From Litomosoides sigmodontis (taxonomy: Eukaryota > Nematoda > Chromadorea > Rhabditida > Onchocercidae): a DNA stretch of 64,000 nt. Positions 37,008 through 49,001 of the stretch are shown here, piece after piece. The stretch lies in the NCBI GenBank assembly GCA_963070105.1, contig OY718804.1, positions 7,361,817-7,425,816 on the forward strand. The letters are read 5' to 3'. The translations under genes and the position numbers were made by a program. A model generated the notes under the pieces. That model made no database searches, was not told where the DNA came from, and was given only the letters and a program-made list of their open reading frames with translations. The stretch's first letter is position 1. Each line of letters begins with the position of its first letter.

Positions 37008-40000
37008 TTCTTCAACCTACCTACCCTTTTTGTAACTCCGTGTTTGAAGAAGTTTCCAACTACCTGTATTTCTTCCTCTGTCCTCAACCCTATTTGAGCC
37101 TCCCAAAAACCTCCGATGCATCATCATCATCATCGTCCAGCATCCGATCCGATTCCTCCTTCTCCAGCAGCCCGTCCACCACCTCGGCAGAATTGTCTAG
37201 ACGACCAACAACAACTCTCTCCTTCCTCCGTCGATCACAAGCGCATAACGACAACCAGTGTGCTGTAAACCGTAAACCCTACCTAAGCAACCATTCCTAC
37301 CTAACCATCTATCTACCTGTGCAAGCCGCCATACAACGATGACCAGCAAGTGCCCATCCTTTTTCTCCCCTTACTCCCAAGGGCATTTATTAGCAGTGAC
37401 GAATTGTTATCATTATCATATCACTACGCGGTTCTCCACCTCTTCCTACGAGAATCTTCTTCTTTCGCCATAAAATAATAATATGTAAACTCCGACAGTT
37501 CCTGTAGCATTTCCCGTACGTCGTACGAACAACCAGCACAGCGAGCATTGCTATTCGACTTGGAAAAAGGCGCCGCAATTCATTATTTCAGGAAAATATT
37601 GAAATGAAAATTCCACAGCTTTCGTCTAATTTCTCTATTTCATAAAGCTTCACGCTTTCCTTGTGTACGTCGTTACTTTGAAAGCCAAAAATACGCATGC
37701 TCGTACAGTGAAATAAGAACGAATAGAGAGAGCTTGCCAGAGGTTTGTTTAAAAGAATGCCATATATTTCTCGTATAAAAAAAATGCATCATTACTTCCA
37801 CAAATTTAAATGGCAATTCAATACCTCAAAATAATAAAATAAACAGAGAGATGGAGCTGGCGGTAGTGATTGCTCAAATGACTTCTTATAAAGAAACACG
37901 TAAGTGACATCACTCTTGGAAACTTACTGTTATCAGAACTACTAGTTTGAAGTGCTACAATAATTTGGTTACACACGAATAACATACTTTTCTCTTGCTC
38001 TCTCCCTCTCTCCTTCAATTTATTAATTACCAGAAAAATGTGAATCTCTTTTGATACTCTTTTGAAGCAGTCAATGAAACGGAATTGCTTGACGGATGTT
38101 TACTGTTACAGTGGAAGACGATCGTGGATGGCATAATTAGGTGGATGCATGAAATAATTCGAAACCTTCCCAATAAGACTTCTCTCTATCACTAAAATTT
38201 TCCAGCTTAAATTCACCGATCAGTCGTATCTTTCCAACTTATTCTTTGATAGTTTAAAAAGCTTCTTCAAAGAGTCGAAATCGGACGACTTTAAGGCAAT
38301 GAAACTATATTGTTTGTTATCTTTATGTGAATAATTCAACAAAAATAAACTTTAGTACTCTTAAGTTACACATTTCATTTATGCCAATTTCCTACCACTG
38401 AATTGGATAGCGCTGATATTTGTTTTAAATTAAGAGAGCAAAGTTTATCATCTGAAGTTCGGCAATAGCTTTGCAATTTAGCAGTGATAGGTACAAGGGG
38501 TCCTCTAGGAGAGATGAAATGCCTCCGCTGGGGATCGTGCGGTCCCCTCGATAATTTCCACTATTCATCCTGTCATCCACAACTACCATCACTTCGCCGA
38601 TTTCCATTTCAGTAATTATGTTTAATTCAATTGTTCAAGCACTTTAAAGCTAAAACAGTTTAGCCTTCTTGTGAACACCTATTCCATGGTAGTACAGTTT
38701 TTGCATTCTACAACAAAATGAAAGTGAATAGCTTTAGCAGAGATTGTCGATGGTCCTTTAAATCATTAACCAGCTATTAAGTTTCAAAAAATTTACAAAT
38801 TTCGAAATCTTAAAAATGAATAATTTATAACTACGTACAGTGACACTTTTTTAAGAAAAGATTGTAGTAAAAAATTTGAAAGAGCAGTTGTAGAAAATGG
38901 AAGAGATCGATGAAAGATGAGTGCGAGTGAAAATTGGTAATTAATTAATGTACCTATCTGCGATAGGAAAAAACGATAAATCAAGCAGTTGTAGCAGACA
39001 GACATATGGCTTGTTAGTGTGAGCTCATAACTTCCACTTCTCTTATCATCATCATTTTAAGTTTTCCACAAAAAATTCTTACTAAATTCGTTGCTTGAGC
39101 AATGAAGTGAGTGGCGTTCGAACGAAACGTTTGCTGATCGTCAGAAAACGAACATATGAATGAATTTAACCGGTTCATCAGCTCTTCCTTTAATTATATT
39201 CTATTTTCCCCTTGTCGTTGCAAAACACCCACATACGCACCCACAACTACCATAATAAACTACGATCACAACATTGCAAACCGCAAGACACAACGGATAC
39301 TATCATTTACAGTATAAATTGAAATTTTTGATAGCAAAAAGAAGCACCTCTTTTCCTCCACAACAACAGACGGATTCTTTACGCTTTACAGTAAGTAATA
39401 AAATTATGGAAAGGTGAGATTGAATTTATCTTTCGAAATGTTCATGTGCTGAAGATAGAGCTGTTATTGAAGTGAAGCATAAACGATTTGTGATGTGCTA
39501 AATTGTACATAATACTCATATTATTAGCGTTAAGAAAAAAGTTCACATAAAATCTGTCAAGTTCACATGGTTGAGGTCATTGAAGTTAAGTCAATGGTAG
39601 TTGTATGATCTGCAGCTGCGGAATTTTGGAAAATAGGAGAAAGACAAGACATTAAAGTAACAGATATTGTAGTTAAAATAGTTACACTTGCATAAATTCA
39701 AATAACTTTGCCATCATTTCTCCCAACGGCTTATTTTGTTAGTGTTTTTTCAATCCTTCCGCATAATGTCAACAAATCATAGCAGAATTGAAACAATTAA
39801 TGCAATTCTTTTTTCAGCAACAGAATTCTGCATAGAAGTGGCATTGCTACTGCAATTTACATATGCAATACTTCATAAAATACTTTTTTCCATTTAAATG
39901 CCACAAATTCAGTCAGAAATAATTAATGCATTATATTATACAACAGAATATATAAAAGGTAAGCTTGCAAATTGATCCAGTGAAGGCATTTGTAACAGCT

Positions 40001-40613
40001 GGTTTGATCACTGTTCGGATGTTCACAAACCAATCATTTCAACTATTTTACAATCAGTCTTTACTGAAAAAAGGAACACTAGTAATATAAATGAAAATGA
40101 TCAAATTAAGACTGCTTCACTAACATTTAAATCTGCACTTATATTCTAATTCACAGGTTTTTTGCTGATCATGAAGGTTAGAACATCAGATTTCCTTAAC
40201 TTTCTTAAAAAAACAAATGCTGTAAACAGTAAAAAAGCTATGTAAAAAAGGATTAACATAAAGCATCATGGAAGCTCCACTGTTTTGCACAAAAATTAAC
40301 ACCGACTTCAACATATATTGAATGGAGAACTATGCTTTTAGTTTCGGCAAGTGAAAAACAAAACTCCAGGACGTCCCGATGGACAGCACGTTACAAAGCG
40401 ATACTGCAACAAAAGAATATCATTATAAAAAACCTTAAAAAAGACAAATCTACTTCTTTAAATTGAAAGTTACATTAAAAATGGATAGGTCTCTATCGAG
40501 CTTTTTGAAAAATTGAAAAGATTGCTAAATTGTTAAATTTGTGGACATTATACAAATACATATTGACTGACTTCTCTCAAAAAGGAAACAAATATTTTAA
40601 ATCCACTGGTTTC

Positions 40614-43600
40614 TCAATGTGAGCTTTGAGATTCGCGAAGACGGGATACCAACTGATTCGGAGAAATCTGTCCCTGACATATTTGGTGTACAGCTGTAAA
40701 CAATGGAAATCTGAAAAGAAGAACATACATATGAATACGAAACAGGTAAGGTAATTTAGAATATTGGCAACAGCAAATGTCTCGCTGACCAAGGATTTTC
40801 ACAAGTTCCACATCCTTCACAGTTCAGTTATCTGACCCACTTGAGAACTGCATAATTTTCTGACAGTTAGACTGGTAGAATTGTTTAGAAGCTTTTCTAG
40901 TCGAATAGAAATCATAGTAGAGATACTCTGAACTTTTAATGGGGAAGTGTTTTTCATTATGTACGAACGTTCATCAATTTATAATTCTTACTAGCCAGAA
41001 AAAAGCCATAGTTAGACCTAAGTTGGACAATTTGAAAAGTCATTACCTCGAAACCATATTGTGCTTCTCCAACATAAGATAAACTTCTTCAGCTGTCAAA
41101 GGACCCTGAGCACTTTGTCCATTCAGCATCTCCCGCTCCAATTCTTTGATTGACTAAAGGACAGTTATAAAAGTGCCACTATATTTTTAATATTCGCAAT
41201 AAAATTTTGATATGCTAAACTCATAATTTCATTTATCCTAGTTCTAAACCAAAGAAATTGGAACAGAATAAATAAAAATTCAAAGTAGTGTGAATAAAAA
41301 TTCCAGCAATGAAATGCAACAATTTAAATTCAAAATTTCATTAAATTTAAGCAAATAGGACGTCATAGGTTGCTAATATCTCATTTACTAGATGCCTTAT
41401 TCTTTCATATACACATTTCAATGTCTTGAAATGCAAACCATGGAGCATTTTGAAACAATGAAATCCGGCACACGAAGATTCATTCATCAAACATTGCTGG
41501 GGAAGAGTCAATTAAAGAAAAGTATATTGTTTGCAGGGGTCTAATACTTTAAATTCACTTACTTTTCCCGTTTTAACGAATGCTTCGCAGATTTTGCGAT
41601 TTCTGCCAGCGCTACATGTTGCTATGAGATCAGCCACACCACAACTTTCAAAAAATGTACGAATATTCGAGCCGTGATAAAACAGTTCGACAAACTACAA
41701 TGTACAGCAGTTACCCGCTACCACTCTTGAATAGAAAAACTTGTATTTTTTATATTATCTTTCATCCCGAGATAAGATTTTGATGCTCAAATCCACCACT
41801 ACTCTGATAGTTTTTGCCAACTCAAAATATTTGACAAAAATCCTAGCGACTAAGCTTAATAAAATAATGGTTACAATAGTAATTTCCATAAGTCCCAGCC
41901 GGATAATAGCCGATTTTGTATTACTTCCGTAACCAAGACCATCGGCAAAGCCTGCAGCACACGCCACAATATTCTGCAAGAATGAAGGAAATACACAATA
42001 GCATCGTTTGGGACTCAGCAATAGGAAAACTTATTTGAACGTTTATTATGAACAGGAAAACAGAAACTACTAACTTTAAGGCCACCACATAATTCGACCG
42101 TATTTGCATCCTCTGTCAGAGCAATCTTGAAATTGTCAGTATCAAACAATTTTTGTAGTATGGACCATCTATCCTTTTGATCTTTACAGCCTACAATTAT
42201 TAATTAAAGTAACTAAACAATAATTGTTGAATAAATTAAACGTTTTTGATATAGAAAGTGACCAGTACACACGTAAGTATAGGGCTGTAAAAAGTTCCGC
42301 TGTTCTGCATGACAACCACACTACAGCTCATTTAATGGCGCATATTAAAACAGTATTCAAATCTACACTACCAATAGTGGCCTCACAAAAATTCTCATTT
42401 GCTACTTCGGGAGCCAAATTTGCACCCATCAGAACAGCTGTATCAACATTCAATAATTCCCGAATTTCTTCAGTGACCAAACGGATCCCACCCTTCGCCT
42501 TCTGAATCATGAAACCCTGAAATAAGCTCTACGCTATTCGCTTTAATTTCGCTGTTCTGTACGACAAAATCAACTCCGAACTGCAAGTGTTGAAATATAA
42601 TTCCTTAATTTCCAAACTAATCCAATCGAAGTCCCTAATACCACTTTCCAACATGTGCCATAAGTATTAAATCCAAGTAAATGAAGTCCTGCCTCAATAG
42701 ATATGCACAATCTCTACTAATGTATGATGAATACAACGACCTTTATGAGTGAAACTACCAGTGCGTCTGCTTTTATGTGTCCTTTCAACTGGATACAAAC
42801 ATTTTCCACAAACTGATGAGGAATTACAAAAATAAGTATATCACTGTCTTTGCAAGCTGTCGGTAAATCCGGTATAGCCACCTGTAAATTAGTTCGATTA
42901 ATTGTTTGCTTGCAAATAATGGCTTTCCAAGAAGTTGGAAAATGCTACAAAGAAAATTTCGACGAAATAGTAATTTTACAACTACAATTTTCACGATACT
43001 ATATACTAGCATATGATGGCAACTGGTAGAGTTGGTTGAAGTTATGAAATCCATGTTCCATCAACCACCTGGTTGCGGACAACGATCGAAAATCGATAAA
43101 AGTAAACATTAATCATCGCTAAGCATCAATCATACTTCTGAGCGAAAAGGAAAAGTTTGCCGAAATGATTGATAATATTTCAGTACGTGTCGTAAGCACT
43201 GCTGGTATGAGGAAGTATAGAGGAGAAAAAAGAATAAAAGTGACGAACCACGTTTGGTGGGAGCTTCTTGCCGGGCAAATATTTGATATTCTCATGTTGA
43301 GTATTGATAGCTTCCGTAAGCTTCATCCCATTGACGATCTCTTCATAAACCCACATGCGTACTTCTTGATCAAACACGTCATTGTACTTCTGCACATTTT
43401 TCCCAACTATTATGGAAATTGCTGAACCCCTAAAGCATGAGCAATCGAAATCAATTCAAAATACTTCTCGGTATTTCACATGGTTAAGCTGAAATTCTAA
43501 AAATTCGATTGTGTTATTTTAAACGTCGCGTCAAATTGAAGTCTTTTCTAAACTCTCCGTTTATTGAATTCCCTGTGGGGAAAGAAAGAACGAACCAATT

Positions 43601-43645
43601 GCCTGAGCCAACAAGCGTTACTTTGATGGGTGCTCTCGACCGCAT
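40614..43645 (-). CDS. gpdh: Glycerol-3-phosphate dehydrogenase [NAD+], cytosolic
   Basis: Nine minus-strand exons, 43596-43645, 43249-43429, 42741-42881, 42372-42516, 42075-42190, 41875-41973, 41563-41694, 41047-41153 and 40614-40710, join in phase to 355 residues, the usual length for animal GPD1. The enzyme reduces dihydroxyacetone phosphate to sn-glycerol 3-phosphate with NADH, linking glycolysis to lipid synthesis, glycerol production and cytosolic redox. The dinucleotide-binding loop VGSGNWGSA spans the exon 1-2 junction. The catalytic region is intact: [36 protein letters not shown] (catalytic Lys), [23 protein letters not shown] and GRNRK. The C-terminus ends RLRESQSSH. The start at 43645 gives a short N-terminus before the nucleotide-binding strand, as is normal. 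No damage is seen. In nematodes this enzyme is known to be osmotically regulated; nothing in the sequence shows that directly. Confidence 0.96.
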
Positions 43646-46600
43646 AATTATCGATCTTACAATGAGACCCGAAGCGATTGATCAACTACGTCCGTTTGCT
43701 TGCAAGACAACCAAACTAGTGAGTGCGCGTCGTTCACAAGAAATTCTCTCGCTCCCGAATCTGAATATACGGATGTCAGTTTGTTAGTGCAAATTTGAGC
43801 AATTGAGAATTTTCAAGTTTGCTGCTTACTGCAAGATACGGAATACAGTGTGATATTCTTATGCTGCAGCGGAACGGAAGATGACGATCTGACCGGGTTA
43901 AGGGTTAGCAAGGTTAGCAAAGGTGGCGTACGTCATCCCACACTGCAACCACCACGTTTCTCGTAGAAGGAAGTAGACAGAGAGAGTGGTTGCACAGAGG
44001 GAAATAACGGAGAGTGAAGTGAAACGAAAGTGAAATGCGGGAGGGACTGACGAACAGAGATGGTTGTCGCCCAGTAGCTCTCCGTCCTCAGTTCAAAGAT
44101 CACCCCATCTTCCAGTCAACTGATTTGCCGTGCAAACTTCCCTTGTTAAGATAGAGGGGTTCCAAGCGGCCCACGCAACACTGCAGACGTAAACGTAAAC
44201 AGTAGTGGTGAGGGTAAGATAAACGTGTGTTGCGTTTGCGTTGCATGAATGCGCGGGTCAGATCATCCAGAGTGAGTCATTTGCTGTAAATGTAGGGGAA
44301 TGAAAAATAGCGCTCGGAAGAGGTGCATAAAAACGTGTGACACAGATTTTTATTACTTGAGGAAATAGTGTGATGAAAGTGACAACAGATGATATAGGAC
44401 GACGTGGAAGAGACAAATGGAGAACGTAGGAGAGAGGAGAGGGTCGGGCGTGCTGAGATAGATATCAGTCCTGTAATTCCTGTTCTTGTCCCCGTTTGCA
44501 CCGAAATAGGTCGGCCCGAGTTTTGCAGGCTACACCGATCGTGAGAAGTGATAATAATAGTAATGGTGATTGTAATAATCATAACAGTAATACTAGCAGT
44601 GGCAATGTGTTGTTGAGAGGGAGAGGAATCTGTCAGGCAAACTTCATCGTTGCTAGGCAGTGGCAGTTTTATCTTTTCTTTTTCTCAATTTCGTCAATTA
44701 ATTACTTGACTAATTAACGAAATTGCTTGATTCAGATCGAATTAATTTCATCTTTTCTTTTGTGTTTTCAGTTTGCTAGTTTGCCGATAAATATAACAAA
44801 ACATGCCTATAAATTTCTGAGGAAAATATTGCTGAAGAAATGTTTAGTAGTAAAAAGAGGAAGTGATCAACTGTTGCTAGCTGAGAGAGAGAGAGGGCAA
44901 CACACTCACTTTTGCAACAGAATTTTTAAATGGTTTAATGATTGCAAGATACATTTGCAGTACGTCGATATCAACGCACTTCTCACTTGTTTATCAATGA
45001 TTCGTTTCGTACGATATTTCAGGTTACAAACGACAGATGACACTTAGTGGTACAAAAGTAAAATGCCATCCATCCCAAGTACTGTATGCAGTGATCTATC
45101 AGCAGCACTCATCTAAAGATGTCAGTTCGGATGGCATCGGAAAAGTTTCGAATTCAGAGGAGATACTTTATGCCTTTGTACTTTTTCTACTTTTTGTGCA
45201 AGAGCAGTCGCTGGTTGTCAGTGATTCCTGGTCGTTGTTTTAAGAGAGATCTTCGTTTGAAAGCCAAATAAGTACTGCTTGTTTGTGAACTGAAAGGAAA
45301 ACTTGTTTTGAGAGTCATGCGTCGCTTGGGTAATCGTCTTTGCATGTTGCCAGCTCGCCTTCTTCCATTTATCATCTTCCGTCGTACCTCACTTTTTCTT
45401 CCTTTTGTCGCACTGCTAACAGCTGAAGGCGCTTCAGATATTTCGTGTTATGGGATGAGTTAATGAAAGTTTGAAAATTCAACAGTTGCCTGCCCTTATC
45501 AGTCAGTTAGGATCCAATTTGCAATTTGGAAGGGACTGATTATCCTCTTGTTATTTCCTCTCCTTTTCCGCTCTCAATTAAAGTTTTCAATGGCCATGAC
45601 TGGAAGCGATTGTCACTATGATTTGGAATAGTCAGTAAAGCATCAGTCAAACTAGGTCAATCGTCCTTTCCCACATCCTTCTCATTTATTGAAAATTCAT
45701 ATTTTGAGATGATTTCATACGCAAATCACACTCCGACTCTATGCGCTCGTTCCACGTTCCCGTCCTGGATCATCAAGCACTGTCAAACACTCAAAATATC
45801 CATTTCGAATGAACTGTAACCACTAGCCATAGGTTACACATCAACATATTTTACACGTACACATCAACGTATTCTATGGAATGTCTTTTCAAATCTGAAA
45901 TTCGATCGATAGCTCATTTTAAAATAGAGATTGCGTCCTACTGTTTCAAATGGCAGTATGGTGGACCACTTGACCATCAGAGTTTCCCTTTTCGATTCAG
46001 CAAAAACGATTAGAGAACCAATCCGAAGTTTGATAATAGGTGAGTTGGAAGTAATTTGACAGTCGTCGCGTATTGTCCTGCGGTGAGTGAGTAACCATCC
46101 TCGAAACAAATAACTGTAATTCAACACCTCTCTTCCACAGTTACAAAATCTCTCGGAGTTAGAGCTAAATAATGCGGCCCTATCTACCCAAAACATCGCT
46201 TAGGTAAATGAAACTTCCTTTCTTGCCAGTAATTCAATCATTGTCCGACCAGTTTTAAATTTTGTGCTAAAGAAAAAATGCTTTTTGATGTAATTTTTTT
46301 TTTAGTTTTACGGAATGAATTTAAAGGACGCCTCGATGAATGTGAACATTTTTCGTATTCGTATGAATTTTAGTGAATGGTTTTTTTTTTTAATTTCTTT
46401 CAAAACTGCAACACTGATTGGAAGAAAGCAATAAATTCTAATCATCTCGGTTGATGATAGCATGCACATGAAGGACCTTCACTTCACATTTTAATGAATG
46501 TAACCTTTTTTCGAGACGGGAATCCCATTGTGATACGTGATAATGATTAGGAAGAGAGCTGCTGTCCATTTTAGGACTGTAAGTTGCGCAGGAAATGGTC

Positions 46601-49001
46601 AATGACGGCATCGTTATCGTTCCTTAATTACACCTTGGCTGTGTCTCATTTGCGTTCCGCACTTTCTGCTCTCACCTCATAGGTGTTGCAAGGGAAATCG
46701 TTAGTTGACAGGTACCCAATACATCATTAATTAAGATAATTTCTTTTTTTCGACTTGAAATGTTGCAATAGCTTGCTACAGTACATGTTTCAGTTAGAAT
46801 TTCCGTACTTTCAACAATCGTGTGGGAGGAAGGAACATTTGAAAATGAAGTAAATTGGAAGGGTTGTTTTTGTATTTTCCATAAATGGAATGAAATAAAT
46901 TTGAATGTTCACGTCTATCTTTTCGTCTTCTTCAGCTTCTCACTCCTCAGCTCTCTCCCTCTCTCTTCAGATTTCCCAATCCTTCAATTCTATACTAAAG
47001 TCGCACTCACTTTCCATCGTCTGACAGGTTTGAAAGGTTTAAAATCGAAGATTAGCGGCCGTACCGGACGGTAATCACGCACGAAACGATCAAAATGCAT
47101 TCGTCTCTTTCACTTTACACGCTCCCTGCCACTTTCAAAGGAAAATTTTTATATGCTTAAAGCTCTTTGTTTGATTATTTATTTATTTTATTTATTATTA
47201 TTATTATTATTACTAATTATTATTATTATTGTTATTGTTATCACCACCACCATCATCGCGACTATCATTTATTATCATCATTTATCATTATTATCATTAT
47301 CATTGTTATTATTTCGTGTCACAAATCTGTTAAGAAATCTTTCAGGAAAGTTTCTATTTGCAAAAAAGATGTTAATGTGAAGAAACACATGCGAAAAATT
47401 CATGATAGTTCGCAGGACTTTTTTGCTAAGACTGAAACTGACGATAAATCTGATTCCTACTGCTCTACGATACAATCAAACCGTCCACAGAACATAGGCG
47501 TAATACACGTAATAGCTGCGTGTTGTTCACGTTGGATCGATGTTTACTCGTTTACAATTCTTTTTTAAGTATTCACAATATTATTTTAATGCATTATTGT
47601 CGCAGCAAAGTAAAATTCGCAACTTTTTTGGTCTGAATTGAATTAAAATTCATGAAGAATAGTTTACGGTGCCTAAGACATCGCCCTAAATAACATTTCA
47701 TTCCCGAATTCTTCATCAGCACTTTCTTCACAACACGAATATCCGTTTTTATTCATCCATTCATAATTCGTTAAGTGGAAAAGGCACATTTGAAAAGGAT
47801 AAATTGAAAAATGCTGATAGTTCAATTCAAAATTTTCATACCAATTTGATCATAATTGCAACCTGTAGCTGCCCATTATCCTCATTTTTCACAAGAAATT
47901 TCGCATCCGTTTTTTTGTGTTAAATAAAATTTCAAAATTCCAACTTCTTATTATTTCAGCCTTTAGTATGAAATGTAAATTGTGATTTTAACCAATTTAA
48001 TTCCTTACAAACTTATTCCAAAACTTCTCGAGTAATGCTTGTTTCCGATTTTCTCCCTTCATCCATTGCAAAGGAGAAAAGTAATTCCTATCACCTTATT
48101 GTTTTCCACTAATTATACTACCTCTGTTACGAACAACTTTCTTCCGGAGTTCCTCACACCACCACTGCTCTGCAACTTCCTTTCTTCTTTCCGGATCGTT
48201 ACTTGTGCACTGATTCTGGTTCTCTTACTTTCCTTGAAAACTCCAAAAGTATCGCTAGATACTTCATTGAGCAACAACTTCATATTTCAAGTGACCGTAC
48301 GCTTATGCTTCACAGTGTCCACTAGCTACATGAAAGCTGACCTTAGGGTGATAGCGTAGCGTAGCAGAAGTGTGCTTTAGTGAATATATGAATTGGATCG
48401 AGGTTAAAGATTTTTCAGCTGCAACGGCTATTCAGCAGATCACTGCTCCAATTGCTGCGGTGAGCAGAGGTAGGATAACCATTTTCATCTGAATTAACTC
48501 TCAGCTAAATGAATGACATGTGTGTTCGGAATGAAATCGTTCTTTTTCAACTTCCAGCGCTGTTGTCAACAAAATAATCTCCGCCACAGTGCTTTTTCAA
48601 TAGGAAATGAATGGCAAACATACTGACAGCGAAATCATTGATCCTCCTCCATTCCTATTGCATTTCAAAATTTCATTTCTATTAATCTTTCCTCTCGAAT
48701 CGCTCCACATTTAGCACTTTGCAGGAGGTTTTGATTTCTGCTTAGGCATTCCTATTCACTTCTACCTTATATTTTAACTGAGAATTTTAGCTTACGTTTC
48801 TCGTGCACTGCTAATCGTAGCAAATTTAACTTAATCATACTGTTCTTGCTTAGATAACGATGAGAGGACTGATAGAGCGAGTTCAACCATTGCCACCTTA
48901 TTCGTCATCTTATCTCGTCACTTCATGGATGCCACCTTACTCTAATTAATTTGCGGCTTTGTTGTGATCCATTTCTTGCGCGGTGATTTATTTCCTCGTA
49001 G
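43646..49001. other. Intergenic region between the divergent gpdh and BRICHOS-protein genes
   Basis: About 5.3 kb between divergently transcribed genes, so both promoters should lie here. The stretch 43.9-44.5 kb is comparatively GC-rich and follows the gpdh 5' end directly. An ATT/GTT/CAT low-complexity tract occupies 47173-47313. Open frames at 44496-44717, 44727-45047, 45864-46196 and 48039-48359 show no known domain or convincing splice context. I support no gene here. Confidence 0.4.
47173..47313. repeat. ATT/TTA low-complexity tract with CAT/CCA interruptions
   Basis: About 140 bases of imperfect TTA/ATT trinucleotides, open in more than one frame as poly-Ile/Leu/Tyr. Simple-sequence DNA. 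Confidence 0.85.

Larger units (their letters stand above)
21568..40613. other. About 19 kb with no gene I can support (intergenic, or long 5' intron of the CXXC gene)
   Basis: The longest gene-free stretch of the window. Open frames here are short, and many are translations of microsatellites (22275-22466, 26382-26639, 28274-28486, 36704-37342). It holds TG/CA, GA/CT, CTA and GAT/GGT repeats, listed separately, and an 18-bp perfect inverted repeat at 23196-23236. The only non-repetitive frame with a coding look is a Pro-rich 50-codon frame at 37116-37268. The CXXC gene starts just left of this stretch after an acceptor, so part may be its 5' intron with a distant promoter. No exon of a recognised family was found on either strand. 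Confidence 0.45.

Noticed and set aside
36704..37342. 212-codon plus-strand ORF, one of the longest in the window
   Set aside because: Its first half is poly-Val/Met from a GAT/GGT repeat and then Ser/Leu from a CT repeat; no domain or splice context supports it.
42530..42700. Open stretch between GPDH exons 3 and 4 giving [15 protein letters not shown]
   Set aside because: Exon 3 (ending SLIK) joins in phase to exon 4 (starting GF) and gives the conserved GPDH sequence; the stretch is intronic.
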